From positions 1,054,001 to 1,118,000 of the forward strand of contig CAWCVC010000010.1 of NCBI GenBank assembly GCA_963798805.1: DNA of 64,000 nt, in the 5' to 3' direction. Position 1 is the first letter of the stretch. Every line of letters starts with the position of its first letter. Made by a program: the position numbers and the translations under genes. The stretch is from CAVZCK01 sp963798805 (GTDB lineage: Bacteria > Pseudomonadota > Alphaproteobacteria > Rhizobiales > Rhodomicrobiaceae). The notes beneath the pieces were generated by a model, which was given only the letters and a program-made list of their open reading frames with translations, did no database searches and was not told where the DNA came from. This document shows positions 28,171-35,639 of the stretch, piece after piece.

Positions 28171-29796
28171 ATGTCGAATGTGAGCACATTTCCCCCGCGC
28201 GGGCCTGCCGGGAGCTTTTCCCCGGCGGCTCCCGCCACACCTGCGGCGGCCCGCGCGGACAGCATCGATCCCGCGCGGCTGATCGCCTTCCTCTGCATGG
28301 TCTTCGGTATGTTCATGGCGATTCTGGACATTCAGATCGTCTCGGCATCGCTGAAGGAGATCCAGGCCGGCCTCGCCGCCGGACCGAACGAGATCACCTG
28401 GGTTCAGACCGCCTATCTGATCGCCGAAGTGGTGATGATCCCGCTTTCCGGCTTCCTGTCGCGCGCGCTCGGCACCCGCACGCTCTTTGCCGCCGCGGCG
28501 GCCGGTTTCACCGCCTCCAGCCTGATGTGCGGCCTGTCGACCAATCTCAACGAGATGATCTTCTGGCGCGCCGTGCAGGGCTTCATTGGCGGTGGCATGA
28601 TCCCGACCGTGTTCGCCTCGGCCTACACGATCTTCCCGCGCTCGCGGATGGGCCTGATCACGCCGCTGATCGGCCTCGTCGTTACGCTCGCACCGACCAT
28701 CGGCCCGACTGTCGGCGGCTATCTGACCGACTATTTCTCCTGGCACTGGCTGTTCTTCATCAACGTCATCCCCGGCATCGGCGTGACCGCCGCGGCGCTG
28801 GCGCTGATTGATTTCGACGAGCCGGACTACTCGCTGTTCGAGAATTTCGACTGGCTCGGCCTGTTCTCCATGGCCGGCTTTCTCGGGGCGCTGCAATATG
28901 TGCTGGAGGAGGGGCCGCGCAATGACTGGTTCAACGACGATCTGGTGTTTGCCTTCGCCTGGATCTCCGCGGTTTCCGCCGTCGTCTTCTTCGTCCGGAC
29001 GCTAACGGCGCGGCAGCCGATCGTCGATCTGAAGGCCTTCGCCAATCGCAATTTCGCGATGGGCTCGATGTTCTCCTTCGTCATGGGCATCGGGCTTTAT
29101 GGCCTCACCTATCTCTACCCGATCTATTTGGCGGCGATCCGCGGCTATGACGCGCTGATGATCGGCGAGACGATGTTCATCACCGGTCTCGCCATGTTCA
29201 TGACTGCCCCGATCGCCGGGCGCCTCGTCGGCCGGGTGGATCCGCGGTTCCTGCTTGCCATCGGCTTCATCAGCTTCGGCATCGGGACCTGGTGGATGAC
29301 CTATCTCACCCATGACTGGGATTTCTGGGAGCTGGTCTGGCCGCAGATCTTCCGCGGCTTCGGCCTGATGATGGCGATGATCCCGATCAACAATATCTCG
29401 CTCGGCACGCTGTCGGCGGAGCGGGTGAAAAATGCCTCGGGCCTGTTCAACCTCACCCGGAATCTCGGCGGCGCGGTCGGCCTCGCGATCCTGACGACTA
29501 TCCTCAACGACCGCACCGACCTGCATATCGCGCGGTTGCATGAGGCAGTGTCCTGGTCCCGCGAGCCTGCCGTCGAAGCGCTCAGCAATATGACCAAGCA
29601 CTTCCAGAGCTATGGCAGCGACGCGCACAATATGGCGCTGCAGCAGCTCACCAATCTGGTGCACCGGGAAGCGGTGGTGATGGCGTTTGCCGACGTCTTC
29701 CTGTTCCTGACGGTTCTCTCTTTCGGGCTGAGCGTGCTGGCCGTTTTCATTAAGAAGCCGGCGCCGATGGGAGCAGCCGCCGGCGGCGGTCACTGA
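28171..29796 (+). CDS. emrB: DHA2-family MFS multidrug permease (EmrB-type)
   Basis: 541-residue proton-coupled exporter with 14 predicted membrane helices. Family motifs include DIQIVSASLKEIQAGL in helix 1, AEVVMIPLSGFLSRALGTRTLF (motif A region) and GRVDPRFLLAIGF. It works with the upstream HlyD protein. The two genes are separated by 194 bases holding hairpins e and f, so transcription or mRNA stability may differ between them. Start ATG at 28171 (MSNVSTFPP) follows a GGAGGAC ribosome site. Confidence 0.94.
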   Translation: MSNVSTFPPRGPAGSFSPAAPATPAAARADSIDPARLIAFLCMVFGMFMAILDIQIVSASLKEIQAGLAAGPNEITWVQTAYLIAEVVMIPLSGFLSRALGTRTLFAAAAAGFTASSLMCGLSTNLNEMIFWRAVQGFIGGGMIPTVFASAYTIFPRSRMGLITPLIGLVVTLAPTIGPTVGGYLTDYFSWHWLFFINVIPGIGVTAAALALIDFDEPDYSLFENFDWLGLFSMAGFLGALQYVLEEGPRNDWFNDDLVFAFAWISAVSAVVFFVRTLTARQPIVDLKAFANRNFAMGSMFSFVMGIGLYGLTYLYPIYLAAIRGYDALMIGETMFITGLAMFMTAPIAGRLVGRVDPRFLLAIGFISFGIGTWWMTYLTHDWDFWELVWPQIFRGFGLMMAMIPINNISLGTLSAERVKNASGLFNLTRNLGGAVGLAILTTILNDRTDLHIARLHEAVSWSREPAVEALSNMTKHFQSYGSDAHNMALQQLTNLVHREAVVMAFADVFLFLTVLSFGLSVLAVFIKKPAPMGAAAGGGH

Positions 29797-29841
29797 CGCT
29801 CTGTATAGCGAGACGAGCCGATGCGGTTTGCCATTTGAGGA

Positions 29842-29955
29842 GTCGTCCCGGACGGCCGAAGGCCGAGCCGGGATCCAATCCCGCTATCGGCACGCTCGTG
29901 TCGTGCTGTGAGACCAATGGGCCCCGGCTCAAGGCCGAGGCGACGTCTGAGCATC
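29842..29955. repeat. Dispersed repeat family 2, copy A
   Basis: Begins GTCGTCCCGGACGGCCGAAG and contains GGGATCCAATCCCGCTATC and CCAATGGGCCCCGGCTCAAG. Related copies lie at 41480-41620 and 48245-48352. It occupies the 232-base gap after emrB; nothing else is visible there. Confidence 0.6.
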
Positions 29956-30028
29956 TTATGGCACGCGGCCCATTCCGCCGGCGTCTCGTTGAGAGAGAAA
30001 GAGCCGATACAGTCAAGTCCCTCCGGCG

Positions 30029-30964
30029 TCAAAGGCGTGCTTCGGCGGATGGGCGAGCGACTGTGGCTCCGGCATAGGGGCTGGCATAGCGCGAAACCAT
30101 CGCGGTGCAGAACTCTGCGAATTCCTCTTTGACCAGAGGCGCGCTGGTGTGATGCGGCGCGATTCCCCGATGCTCCGGCGTGAAGCAGAAGGTCACCGTC
30201 ACCTCGAAATCGGCAAGCGCCTCCATCTGCCGGTCGAACCAGTCGAGCGCACCGGGGCGGAAACTGTCCGCCCATGACAGGCCGGTGCGCAGATGCCGGA
30301 CACCGAGGTGCTTCATCCAGCCGACCGCCTCGTCGAGCCGGGGATCCTCGAAGTGGAACCACTGGCAGATGCCGAGATCGGGCGTGAACTGACGAAAGCG
30401 CTCCAGCGACGGCTTCGGTGTGCCGTCCTCGCGCAACAGGCCCATATAGAAGTGCCGATAATAGGACGAACCCTCGGCCTCCTTGTGCCGGGTGGTGGCG
30501 CCCCAGGCATGAGGCAGATCGTAGAGACTGTACCAGTGAATGCGCGGCGTTCGCCCGACCAGCAACTCGGCCGTGCGCTGGACACCCCAGGCCTGCACCT
30601 CCTCGGCGCCGAAGCTGGACACGCCGACCTCGGAGACCCACACCGGAAGATCGGTCACGGCGCGAATCTCGTCGAGCTTGGCCGGCCAGTCGCCGATCTG
30701 CCAGAGATTCCAGTCCAGCGGAAAGCCATGCACGGCGACGACGTCCATATGGTCGAGCACGCCATAGCCGGTCAGCCGGTTGATGAAGGCCGGATCGATC
30801 GGCGAAATGCCGCCGAGAACGCGCGGCAGGTGAGGCGCGGCCTCGCCGATCGCCTTGCTCGCGGCTATGGCCATCTCCGCGAACAGCCGCCATTCCGGAT
30901 CGATCTCCGGGTCCCAATGCGACTTGTTGTTCGGCTCGTTCCAGATCATCGCCGCTTCGATCAT
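30029..30964 (-). CDS. Glycoside hydrolase clan A-like protein, apparently circularly permuted
   Basis: 311 residues. The N-terminus begins directly at the acid/base strand of a (beta/alpha)8 glycosidase (IWNEPNN, Glu10), and the nucleophile strand VWVSEVGVSSFG (Glu112) follows, 102 residues later. The region normally N-terminal to WNEP (strands beta1-3) lies at the C-terminus: GICQWFHFEDPRLDEAVGWM, VRHLRTGLSWADSF and VTVTFCFTPEHRG. So the barrel order is beta4-8 then beta1-3. No signal peptide, so cytosolic. The start at 30964 overlaps the methyltransferase stop by ATGA; upstream in-frame sequence is only methyltransferase read in another frame. Annotated homologues are often called beta-xylosidase; the substrate is unknown. 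Confidence 0.8.
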   Translation of the reverse strand: MIEAAMIWNEPNNKSHWDPEIDPEWRLFAEMAIAASKAIGEAAPHLPRVLGGISPIDPAFINRLTGYGVLDHMDVVAVHGFPLDWNLWQIGDWPAKLDEIRAVTDLPVWVSEVGVSSFGAEEVQAWGVQRTAELLVGRTPRIHWYSLYDLPHAWGATTRHKEAEGSSYYRHFYMGLLREDGTPKPSLERFRQFTPDLGICQWFHFEDPRLDEAVGWMKHLGVRHLRTGLSWADSFRPGALDWFDRQMEALADFEVTVTFCFTPEHRGIAPHHTSAPLVKEEFAEFCTAMVSRYASPYAGATVARPSAEARL

Positions 30965-31743
30965 GCGCGCCTCCCGCGCGCCGGATAGACCGGCCCGGCG
31001 AAATCGGGCCGTGCCGTCCGCCGGCAGACATAGACCTCCTCTTCCGGGTGGTCCAGGATCTCGAAACCGGCGCTGCGCAGCATCGCCTCGGAGCAGGCCC
31101 GGTTGGGCGCCCACCAGTTCGTCGGGTCTCCGGAATAACGGTGCTCGATGAAATGCAGCTTCGGGTAGCCGGGCTCATCGAAATGGCCCTGCTCCTGGAA
31201 GGCGTAATCCGCGGCGAGCGGCTCGACCTCGCTGCTGCCCCGCTGCATCGACTGGAACACGAGCAGATCGCCGGCGACATGCTCGTAGATCAGGTCGAGC
31301 GCGAGGAGCGGGTGCCGGAGATGATAGAGCACGCCGAGGAACAGCACGAGGTCGAAGCGCTCGCCGATCGCGCCGATGTCGTAGACGGAGAGCCGGGCAA
31401 ATTCGATGTCGAGCCCGATGACGCTCGCGGCGAAGCGCGCCTGGGTCAGATAGTCGTCGTCATGATCGATGCCGAGCACGCGGGTCGCGCCGCGCCGCTT
31501 CATTTCCATCGAATAGAAGCCGCCATTGCAGCCGATGTCGAGCACGCTCATACCGCTCAGATCCTGCGGAATGGCATCGGCGAATTGCCGCCATTTCACG
31601 GCCGGATAGTCACCGAGGAAATGCATCGGCGCGGTCGGGACGCCGCCAAGATCGAGATTGTGAAACCAGGGGCCGAGACGGTCGATCTCGGCCTTCAGCT
31701 CTTCGCGCGTAAGATCGGGATTGTCGGCAAGGACGGTTTTCAT
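30961..31743 (-). CDS. SAM-dependent methyltransferase (TIGR04290-like)
   Basis: 260-residue class I methyltransferase. The SAM-binding motif is SVLDIGCNGGFYSMEMKRRGA with acidic loop GIDHDDDYL, then FDLVLFLGVLYHLRHPLLAL. N-terminal EIDRLGPWFHNLDLGGVPTAP and C-terminal HRYSGDPTNWWAPN resemble a family I know as TIGR04290 and the CmoB/CmoA-like carboxy-SAM group. ATGA overlaps link it to both the phosphatase gene upstream and the glycosidase-like gene downstream. The acceptor is unknown; a cyclitol or sugar is a reasonable guess from context. The start at 31743 is fixed by the ATGA overlap. Confidence 0.85.
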   Translation of the reverse strand: MKTVLADNPDLTREELKAEIDRLGPWFHNLDLGGVPTAPMHFLGDYPAVKWRQFADAIPQDLSGMSVLDIGCNGGFYSMEMKRRGATRVLGIDHDDDYLTQARFAASVIGLDIEFARLSVYDIGAIGERFDLVLFLGVLYHLRHPLLALDLIYEHVAGDLLVFQSMQRGSSEVEPLAADYAFQEQGHFDEPGYPKLHFIEHRYSGDPTNWWAPNRACSEAMLRSAGFEILDHPEEEVYVCRRTARPDFAGPVYPARGRRA

Positions 31744-32342
31744 TGCTGTTGGAACTCGCATGCGTTCAGACCGGCAAGCTTGGCGCCCCACTCGCCGGCG
31801 ATGATGGTGGTGACCGAGGCGGGCGCGACCTCCAATTTTTGATAGACATCGAGCGGCAACCCGAGGGTGTCGAGCACCGCCGCTCTGATGATTTCGGCAT
31901 GGCTGACGATGGCGATCCGGCCTTCGGGATGGCAGCGGCGCATGGCACCGAGATGCGCCGAGATGCGAGCGCTGGCCTCGCCCATGCTCTCGCCGCCGGG
32001 CGGGCGTGCCGTACTCCGCGCCCCGTTCCAGCGCCGCCAAAGCGGATCGCTTTCCAGCTCGCCCCAGCTCTTGCCGGTCCAGCCCCCGAAGTCGATTTCA
32101 TCTGCAGCCGGAATGATTTCGACGGGCAGGCCCGCAGCGAGCGCAATCGCGTCTGCCGTCTCCCGCGTCCGCGTCCTTGGGCTCGACTGAAGCGCGGTGA
32201 TGCCCTCCGCCGCCAGCCGCCCGGCAAGCCGGCGGACCTGCCGCCGCCCCTCTTCGCTCAGCCCCACATCGTCACGCCGACCGGCGAGCACATCCGGGCC
32301 CAGCTCATGCTCGCCGTGCCGGACGAGAAAGAACACCGTCAC
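31740..32342 (-). CDS. Histidine phosphatase family protein
   Basis: 200-residue member of the histidine acid phosphatase / phosphoglycerate mutase superfamily. The phosphohistidine motif is LVRHGEHE (His9), with SSPRTRTRETA and the second catalytic histidine in IVSHAEII. It sits between an inositol-phosphate synthase and a methyltransferase with ATGA overlaps at both ends. Removing phosphate from inositol-1-phosphate or a derivative would fit, but that is inference. Confidence 0.88.
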   Translation of the reverse strand: MTVFFLVRHGEHELGPDVLAGRRDDVGLSEEGRRQVRRLAGRLAAEGITALQSSPRTRTRETADAIALAAGLPVEIIPAADEIDFGGWTGKSWGELESDPLWRRWNGARSTARPPGGESMGEASARISAHLGAMRRCHPEGRIAIVSHAEIIRAAVLDTLGLPLDVYQKLEVAPASVTTIIAGEWGAKLAGLNACEFQQQ

Positions 32343-33445
32343 GCCTGCCCCCGAGAACTCGCCTTTCCCATAAAGCTCAGTGTGCGTTCGCGCGCCTCAT
32401 GATCGGAGAATTGCTGCGGCGGCGACTTCATATAGTAGCTGGACGGACCGATCAGGGCGCCGGCATCGCCGCGGTCAAGCGCCAGTTTCGCGCAGCGCAC
32501 CGCATCGATGACGATGCCGGCCGAATTCGGCGAGTCCCACACCTCCAGCTTCAGTTCGAGATAGAGCGGCGCGCCGCCGAAGGCCGTGCCTTCGAGCCGG
32601 ATATAGGCGAATTTGCGGTCCGCCAGCCAGGGCACATGATCGCTCGGCCCGACATGGATGTCCTCGCCCGCCATCGGCATGTCCATCTGGCTGGTGACGG
32701 ATTGTGTCTTCGAAATCTTCTTCGATTCCAGGCGGCTGCGTTCCAGCATGTTCTTGAAATCGGAATTGCCGCCGAAATTGAGCTGATAGGTCCGGTCGAG
32801 CCGGACGCCCCTGTCCTGGAACAGCTTGGCGAGCGCGCGGTGGACGATGGTCGCCCCGACCTGGCTCTTGATGTCGTCGCCGATCAGCGGCAGGCCGCGC
32901 TCCTCGAAGCGTCGGCGCCATTCCTCCCGCGAGGCGATGAAGACCGGTACGCAGTTGACGAAAGCGCAGCCGGCCCGGAGCGCCTGGCCGGCGTAGAATT
33001 CGGTCGCCCGCTGCGAGCCGACCGGCAGATAAGAGACGACGACGTCGGTCGCCGTGTCGCCGAGCACTTCGGCGACATTGACCGGCGGCCGGTCCGATTC
33101 GTCGATCAGCTCACGCAGATGCTCGCCGATGCCGTCGAGCGTCGGACCGCGCTCGACCGTAACGCCGGTCGGCTTCACATCGGCAAAGCGCATGGTGTTG
33201 TTGGGCCTCGAGAAAATCGCCTCGGAGACATCCCGGCCGACTTTCTTAGCGCTGACATCGAAGGCGGCGGCGATCCGTACGTCCCCGACACGGTAGCCTC
33301 CGACCTCATCATTAATGAGGCCCGGCATCACCGTATTGGCGACGCAAGAGCCGTAATGGGCAATTCCCTGGACGAATGACGACGCGCAGTTTCCAACGCC
33401 GACGAGTGCAACGCGTACGTTTTGAGACGGAGCAGCGATGGGCAT
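32339..33445 (-). CDS. Inositol-3-phosphate synthase family protein
   Basis: 368 residues. N-terminal Rossmann motif VRVALVGVGNCASSFVQGI, then DVVVSYLPVGSQRATEFYAGQAL, NCVPVFIAS, GDDIKSQVGATIVHRALA and NFGGNSDFKNML, all characteristic of the prokaryotic myo-inositol-1-phosphate synthase family, which isomerises glucose-6-phosphate using NAD. The start at 33445 (MPIAAPSQNVRVALVG) is chosen because 70 upstream in-frame codons are not family-like. First gene of the four-gene operon; its stop overlaps the phosphatase start. Confidence 0.92.
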   Translation of the reverse strand: MPIAAPSQNVRVALVGVGNCASSFVQGIAHYGSCVANTVMPGLINDEVGGYRVGDVRIAAAFDVSAKKVGRDVSEAIFSRPNNTMRFADVKPTGVTVERGPTLDGIGEHLRELIDESDRPPVNVAEVLGDTATDVVVSYLPVGSQRATEFYAGQALRAGCAFVNCVPVFIASREEWRRRFEERGLPLIGDDIKSQVGATIVHRALAKLFQDRGVRLDRTYQLNFGGNSDFKNMLERSRLESKKISKTQSVTSQMDMPMAGEDIHVGPSDHVPWLADRKFAYIRLEGTAFGGAPLYLELKLEVWDSPNSAGIVIDAVRCAKLALDRGDAGALIGPSSYYMKSPPQQFSDHEARERTLSFMGKASSRGQA

Positions 33446-33601
33446 AGCAAGTTCCGATGAAGGAGACGGCGGGCGCCTTATGTGAGGAGCCGGATTGGTG
33501 CTCCCCGGAAACGCGGAACGGCATGCATTGGTTCCAGTCCCGGGCCACGAGATATATTGAATCACGAACGGCGCCTCGCACGGCGAACCGGGGTCGCCGC
33601 G

Positions 33602-33679
33602 TCTATTGGAGCGAATTTGACATTTGAGACCCGCCTGCCGCGAATTCGCACTCAAATGTTAAATTCAAGAGCTCCACTA
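33602..33679. repeat. CTAG hairpin g (GGAGC class, first of pair)
   Basis: 78-base near-palindrome. Outer arms CTATTGGAGC / GCTCCACTAG (left end CTAT instead of CTAG), right bulge AAGA, inner stem GAATTTGACATTTGAG against CTCAAATGTTAAATTC. Closely related to hairpin a. Confidence 0.85.
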
Positions 33680-33692
33680 GAAGCATGAAGTT

Positions 33693-33770
33693 GCTAGTGG
33701 TTCTTTAATTCTAACACTCGCAACAGCACTCGCCGCGGGTGGGATGCGAGTGTTAGAATTGAACCACTAG
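33693..33770. repeat. CTAG hairpin h (GGTTC class, second of pair)
   Basis: 78-base near-palindrome, outer stem CTAGTGGTTC / GAACCACTAG, left bulge TTT, inner stem AATTCTAACACTCGCA / TGCGAGTGTTAGAATT (16 perfect pairs). Thirteen bases separate it from hairpin g. Its right CTAG supplies the TAG stop codon of the minus-strand gene ending at 33767. Confidence 0.85.
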
Positions 33771-34060
33771 TTCGGGTAGTAGCCGGGCGGATCGCTCGCG
33801 GGAAAGGATTCGTCCGACGCTTCGTCGACCTTGTCCCAATGCGGCGGCGGGTCCCTCATAGCCTCCGGCCCGGCCGGCCGCTCGCGGGCGCCGGGGCCGA
33901 GTGGCTGATCCGCTCCGCGAGGCGCGGGAGATACGCGCCTTTTTGTCCGGCGCTGCCGATCCGACGGGGAAAACGCCCACCACGCCAAGACGGCGAGGCC
34001 GACGAGAATCAACGGGAATCGCTTTCTCATTCTCGCAATCCTTTCCTGGCCGCCGCTCAT
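33767..34060 (-). CDS. Small membrane protein with SDESFPASDPP tail
   Basis: 97 residues: one hydrophobic segment near residues 14-30 (FPLILVGLAVLAWWAF), a basic proline-rich middle and a C-terminal HWDKVDEASDESFPASDPPG motif. That tail is widespread in small alphaproteobacterial stress proteins of unknown function. It ends PGYYPN then TAG, where TAG belongs to the CTAG edge of hairpin h. Start at 34060 (MSGGQERIARMRKRF). Confidence 0.75.
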   Translation of the reverse strand: MSGGQERIARMRKRFPLILVGLAVLAWWAFSPSDRQRRTKRRVSPAPRGADQPLGPGARERPAGPEAMRDPPPHWDKVDEASDESFPASDPPGYYPN

Positions 34061-34333
34061 TGAGGCGGCCTCCGCCGACCACGGATCAATCCGCGGCCGG
34101 TCATTGGACCCGGCTCACCGTCTACGGCGGCGGCGCACCGGCATTGCCGACTGCGGAATAACGCATGGAAGCCGGCTTCGTTCACGATGTTGCGCGGAGT
34201 TGGAACCCATTGCCAGCACAACAACTTTTCAGACCATGGGCGGGGTTGACCTTGCCACGGCAGACCGGTGCGAGCCGGTCTCATTCCCGGCCAAAGCGAC
34301 CAAGCCCATCATCTGAGAGTGAAAGGGTGCCTC

Positions 34334-34732
34334 ATGAAGACTTGGAAATCGAAACTGTCCACCACCGCTGCGGCGCTGCTGATCGGAATGGTCGGCTTCG
34401 GCACTGCCAATGCGGCGCCGGTGGTGGCTGCGAACGGCTTTGCCAAACCGACCGCAACCACGGCGGCGCCTCTCATACAGGTCAGATATCATGGCCATGG
34501 CGGTTATCGTAGCGGCTATCGTGGCGGCTATCGTCATCGCGGCTATCGCCGGGGCTATTATGGCCACCGTCGTTACGGATATTATCGCCATCGCGGCCGC
34601 TATTATGGCGACGGCTTCTGGGGTTCCGGATGGCCGCTGGCATTGGCGCTCACGGTGCCGTTCCTCGGAGCGGGCGTCGGTTATGGCGACTATTACGGCG
34701 CAGGCTATGGCTATGGAGGCTGTCCCTGGTAG
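34334..34732 (+). CDS. Exported Gly/Tyr/Arg-rich small protein
   Basis: 132-residue protein with a signal peptide (LSTTAAALLIGMVGFGTANA). It is followed by a low-complexity stretch of GY, RG and YR repeats (RSGYRGGYRHRGYRRGYYGH), a hydrophobic segment and a GYGYGG tail. Common in rhizobia as a hypothetical exported protein; function unknown. Start at 34334 after AAAGGGTG. An intrinsic terminator follows. Confidence 0.8.
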   Translation: MKTWKSKLSTTAAALLIGMVGFGTANAAPVVAANGFAKPTATTAAPLIQVRYHGHGGYRSGYRGGYRHRGYRRGYYGHRRYGYYRHRGRYYGDGFWGSGWPLALALTVPFLGAGVGYGDYYGAGYGYGGCPW

Positions 34733-34756
34733 GACGGCATGAGTTAAGCGTTTCGG

Positions 34757-34789
34757 CCGCGGAGCTCCCGGTGAGTTCCGCGGTTTTTT
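34757..34789 (+). terminator. Rho-independent terminator
   Basis: Inverted repeat CCGCGGAGCTC (34757-34767) / GAGTTCCGCGG (34773-34783), 5-base loop, then six T. One G-T pair. Ends the Gly/Tyr-rich protein transcript. Confidence 0.85.
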
Positions 34790-34821
34790 GATACATCTTT
34801 CCGTGAACGGATTTGGCGTGG

Positions 34822-34983
34822 TTAGCTGCCGAGCCACAATCCCCAGAGGATGGCGAGCACCACGATCCCGACCAGGCCGCTGAGGAAAATGATCCGTCGC
34901 AGCGGCGTGTTGAGCACGATCCGCCCCTGGCGGGCCTTTTCACCTGAATAGACGGGCCGATTTCGTTCCGGCAGCTCTGGCAT
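34822..34983 (-). CDS. Small single-pass membrane protein
   Basis: 53 residues: MPELPERNRPVYSGEKARQG, a basic stretch (NTPLRR), then one membrane helix IIFLSGLVGIVVLAILWGLW and a GS end. The pattern SGEKARQGRIVLNTPLRR is recurrent in small rhizobial membrane proteins of unknown function. GAAAGATCC precedes the ATG. Confidence 0.65.
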   Translation of the reverse strand: MPELPERNRPVYSGEKARQGRIVLNTPLRRIIFLSGLVGIVVLAILWGLWLGS

Positions 34984-35043
34984 AGTGGATCTTTCTTACC
35001 AGCTCATGAGGTAGACGGCGGCAGCGCAAAGTTTCCCGTTTAG

Positions 35044-35481
35044 CTAACGCAGCAGTAATGGTCGCGGACCGGCCGCCTTCCGGCGCATGCTCCGGCCGAC
35101 CCAGCGGCTCCAGCGCTCGAGCGCGGCTACCGTCCTGATCAGTCCCGGAATTCTCGCCGGCTTGAAGATCAGCTGGCAACCTGGCCAATGCGATGGCAGC
35201 CCGTCGACGCGGCTATAGCCGGTGTGAACCACGAACGGCGTGCCGCGCCGATACAGCTCCTCAGCAAGCGGCAAAGTATTGCCGCTGCCGATCCGATAAT
35301 TCAGCACCGCGACACGGCAGACGTCCTGCCTCGCAAGTTCGAAGGCTTCGGGCAAAGTTGAGACGGGGCCGATGACGATCGCGCCCGCATCGGTGAAGGA
35401 GTTTGTCAGATCAATAGCTTGGATCATATCGTCTTCTACGAGGAGAATCGGCGTCCCCTGTAGCAAGTTCGAGCGACGCAT
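35044..35481 (-). CDS. Stand-alone receiver-domain protein lacking the phosphoacceptor Asp
   Basis: 145-residue single receiver domain (ILLVEDDMIQAIDLTNSF). The acidic pocket (VEDD, residues 16-18), Thr87 (VVHTGYS) and Lys107 (IFKPARI) are kept, but the phosphoacceptor position is Asn61 (AVLNYRIGSGNTLPLAEEL) where related CheY-like proteins have Asp. It may thus act as a phosphorylation-independent receiver. A basic tail RWVGRSMRRKAAGPRP follows. Start at 35481 or 15 bases upstream. No cognate kinase is nearby. Confidence 0.8.
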   Translation of the reverse strand: MRRSNLLQGTPILLVEDDMIQAIDLTNSFTDAGAIVIGPVSTLPEAFELARQDVCRVAVLNYRIGSGNTLPLAEELYRRGTPFVVHTGYSRVDGLPSHWPGCQLIFKPARIPGLIRTVAALERWSRWVGRSMRRKAAGPRPLLLR

Positions 35482-35525
35482 CAGTGACCTACCCAACCCG
35501 CATCGTTAAGCCTCGAGTTAAGTTT

Positions 35526-35639
35526 GACCTGGCGCAGCACGCTTGGTGATCAAGCACGGATAGGCTGCGCCAGGTCAGGGCACCTTCGAGGGGTCGAGGT
35601 GCCTTGGCACGATCCCAGGCGCAGGCTCCCGGTCGTGCC
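35526..35639. other. Three consecutive hairpins in a gene-free interval
   Basis: Perfect 13-base stem GACCTGGCGCAGC (35526-35538) / GCTGCGCCAGGTC (35564-35576) with an inner GCTTG/CAAGC; then GGCACCTTCGA / TCGAGGTGCC (35579-35603); then GGCACGA / TCGTGCC (35606-35639). They lie in an 885-base gap between the receiver gene and the Crp/Fnr gene. No T-run follows, so not a simple terminator; could be a structured RNA or repeat-derived. Confidence 0.4.
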
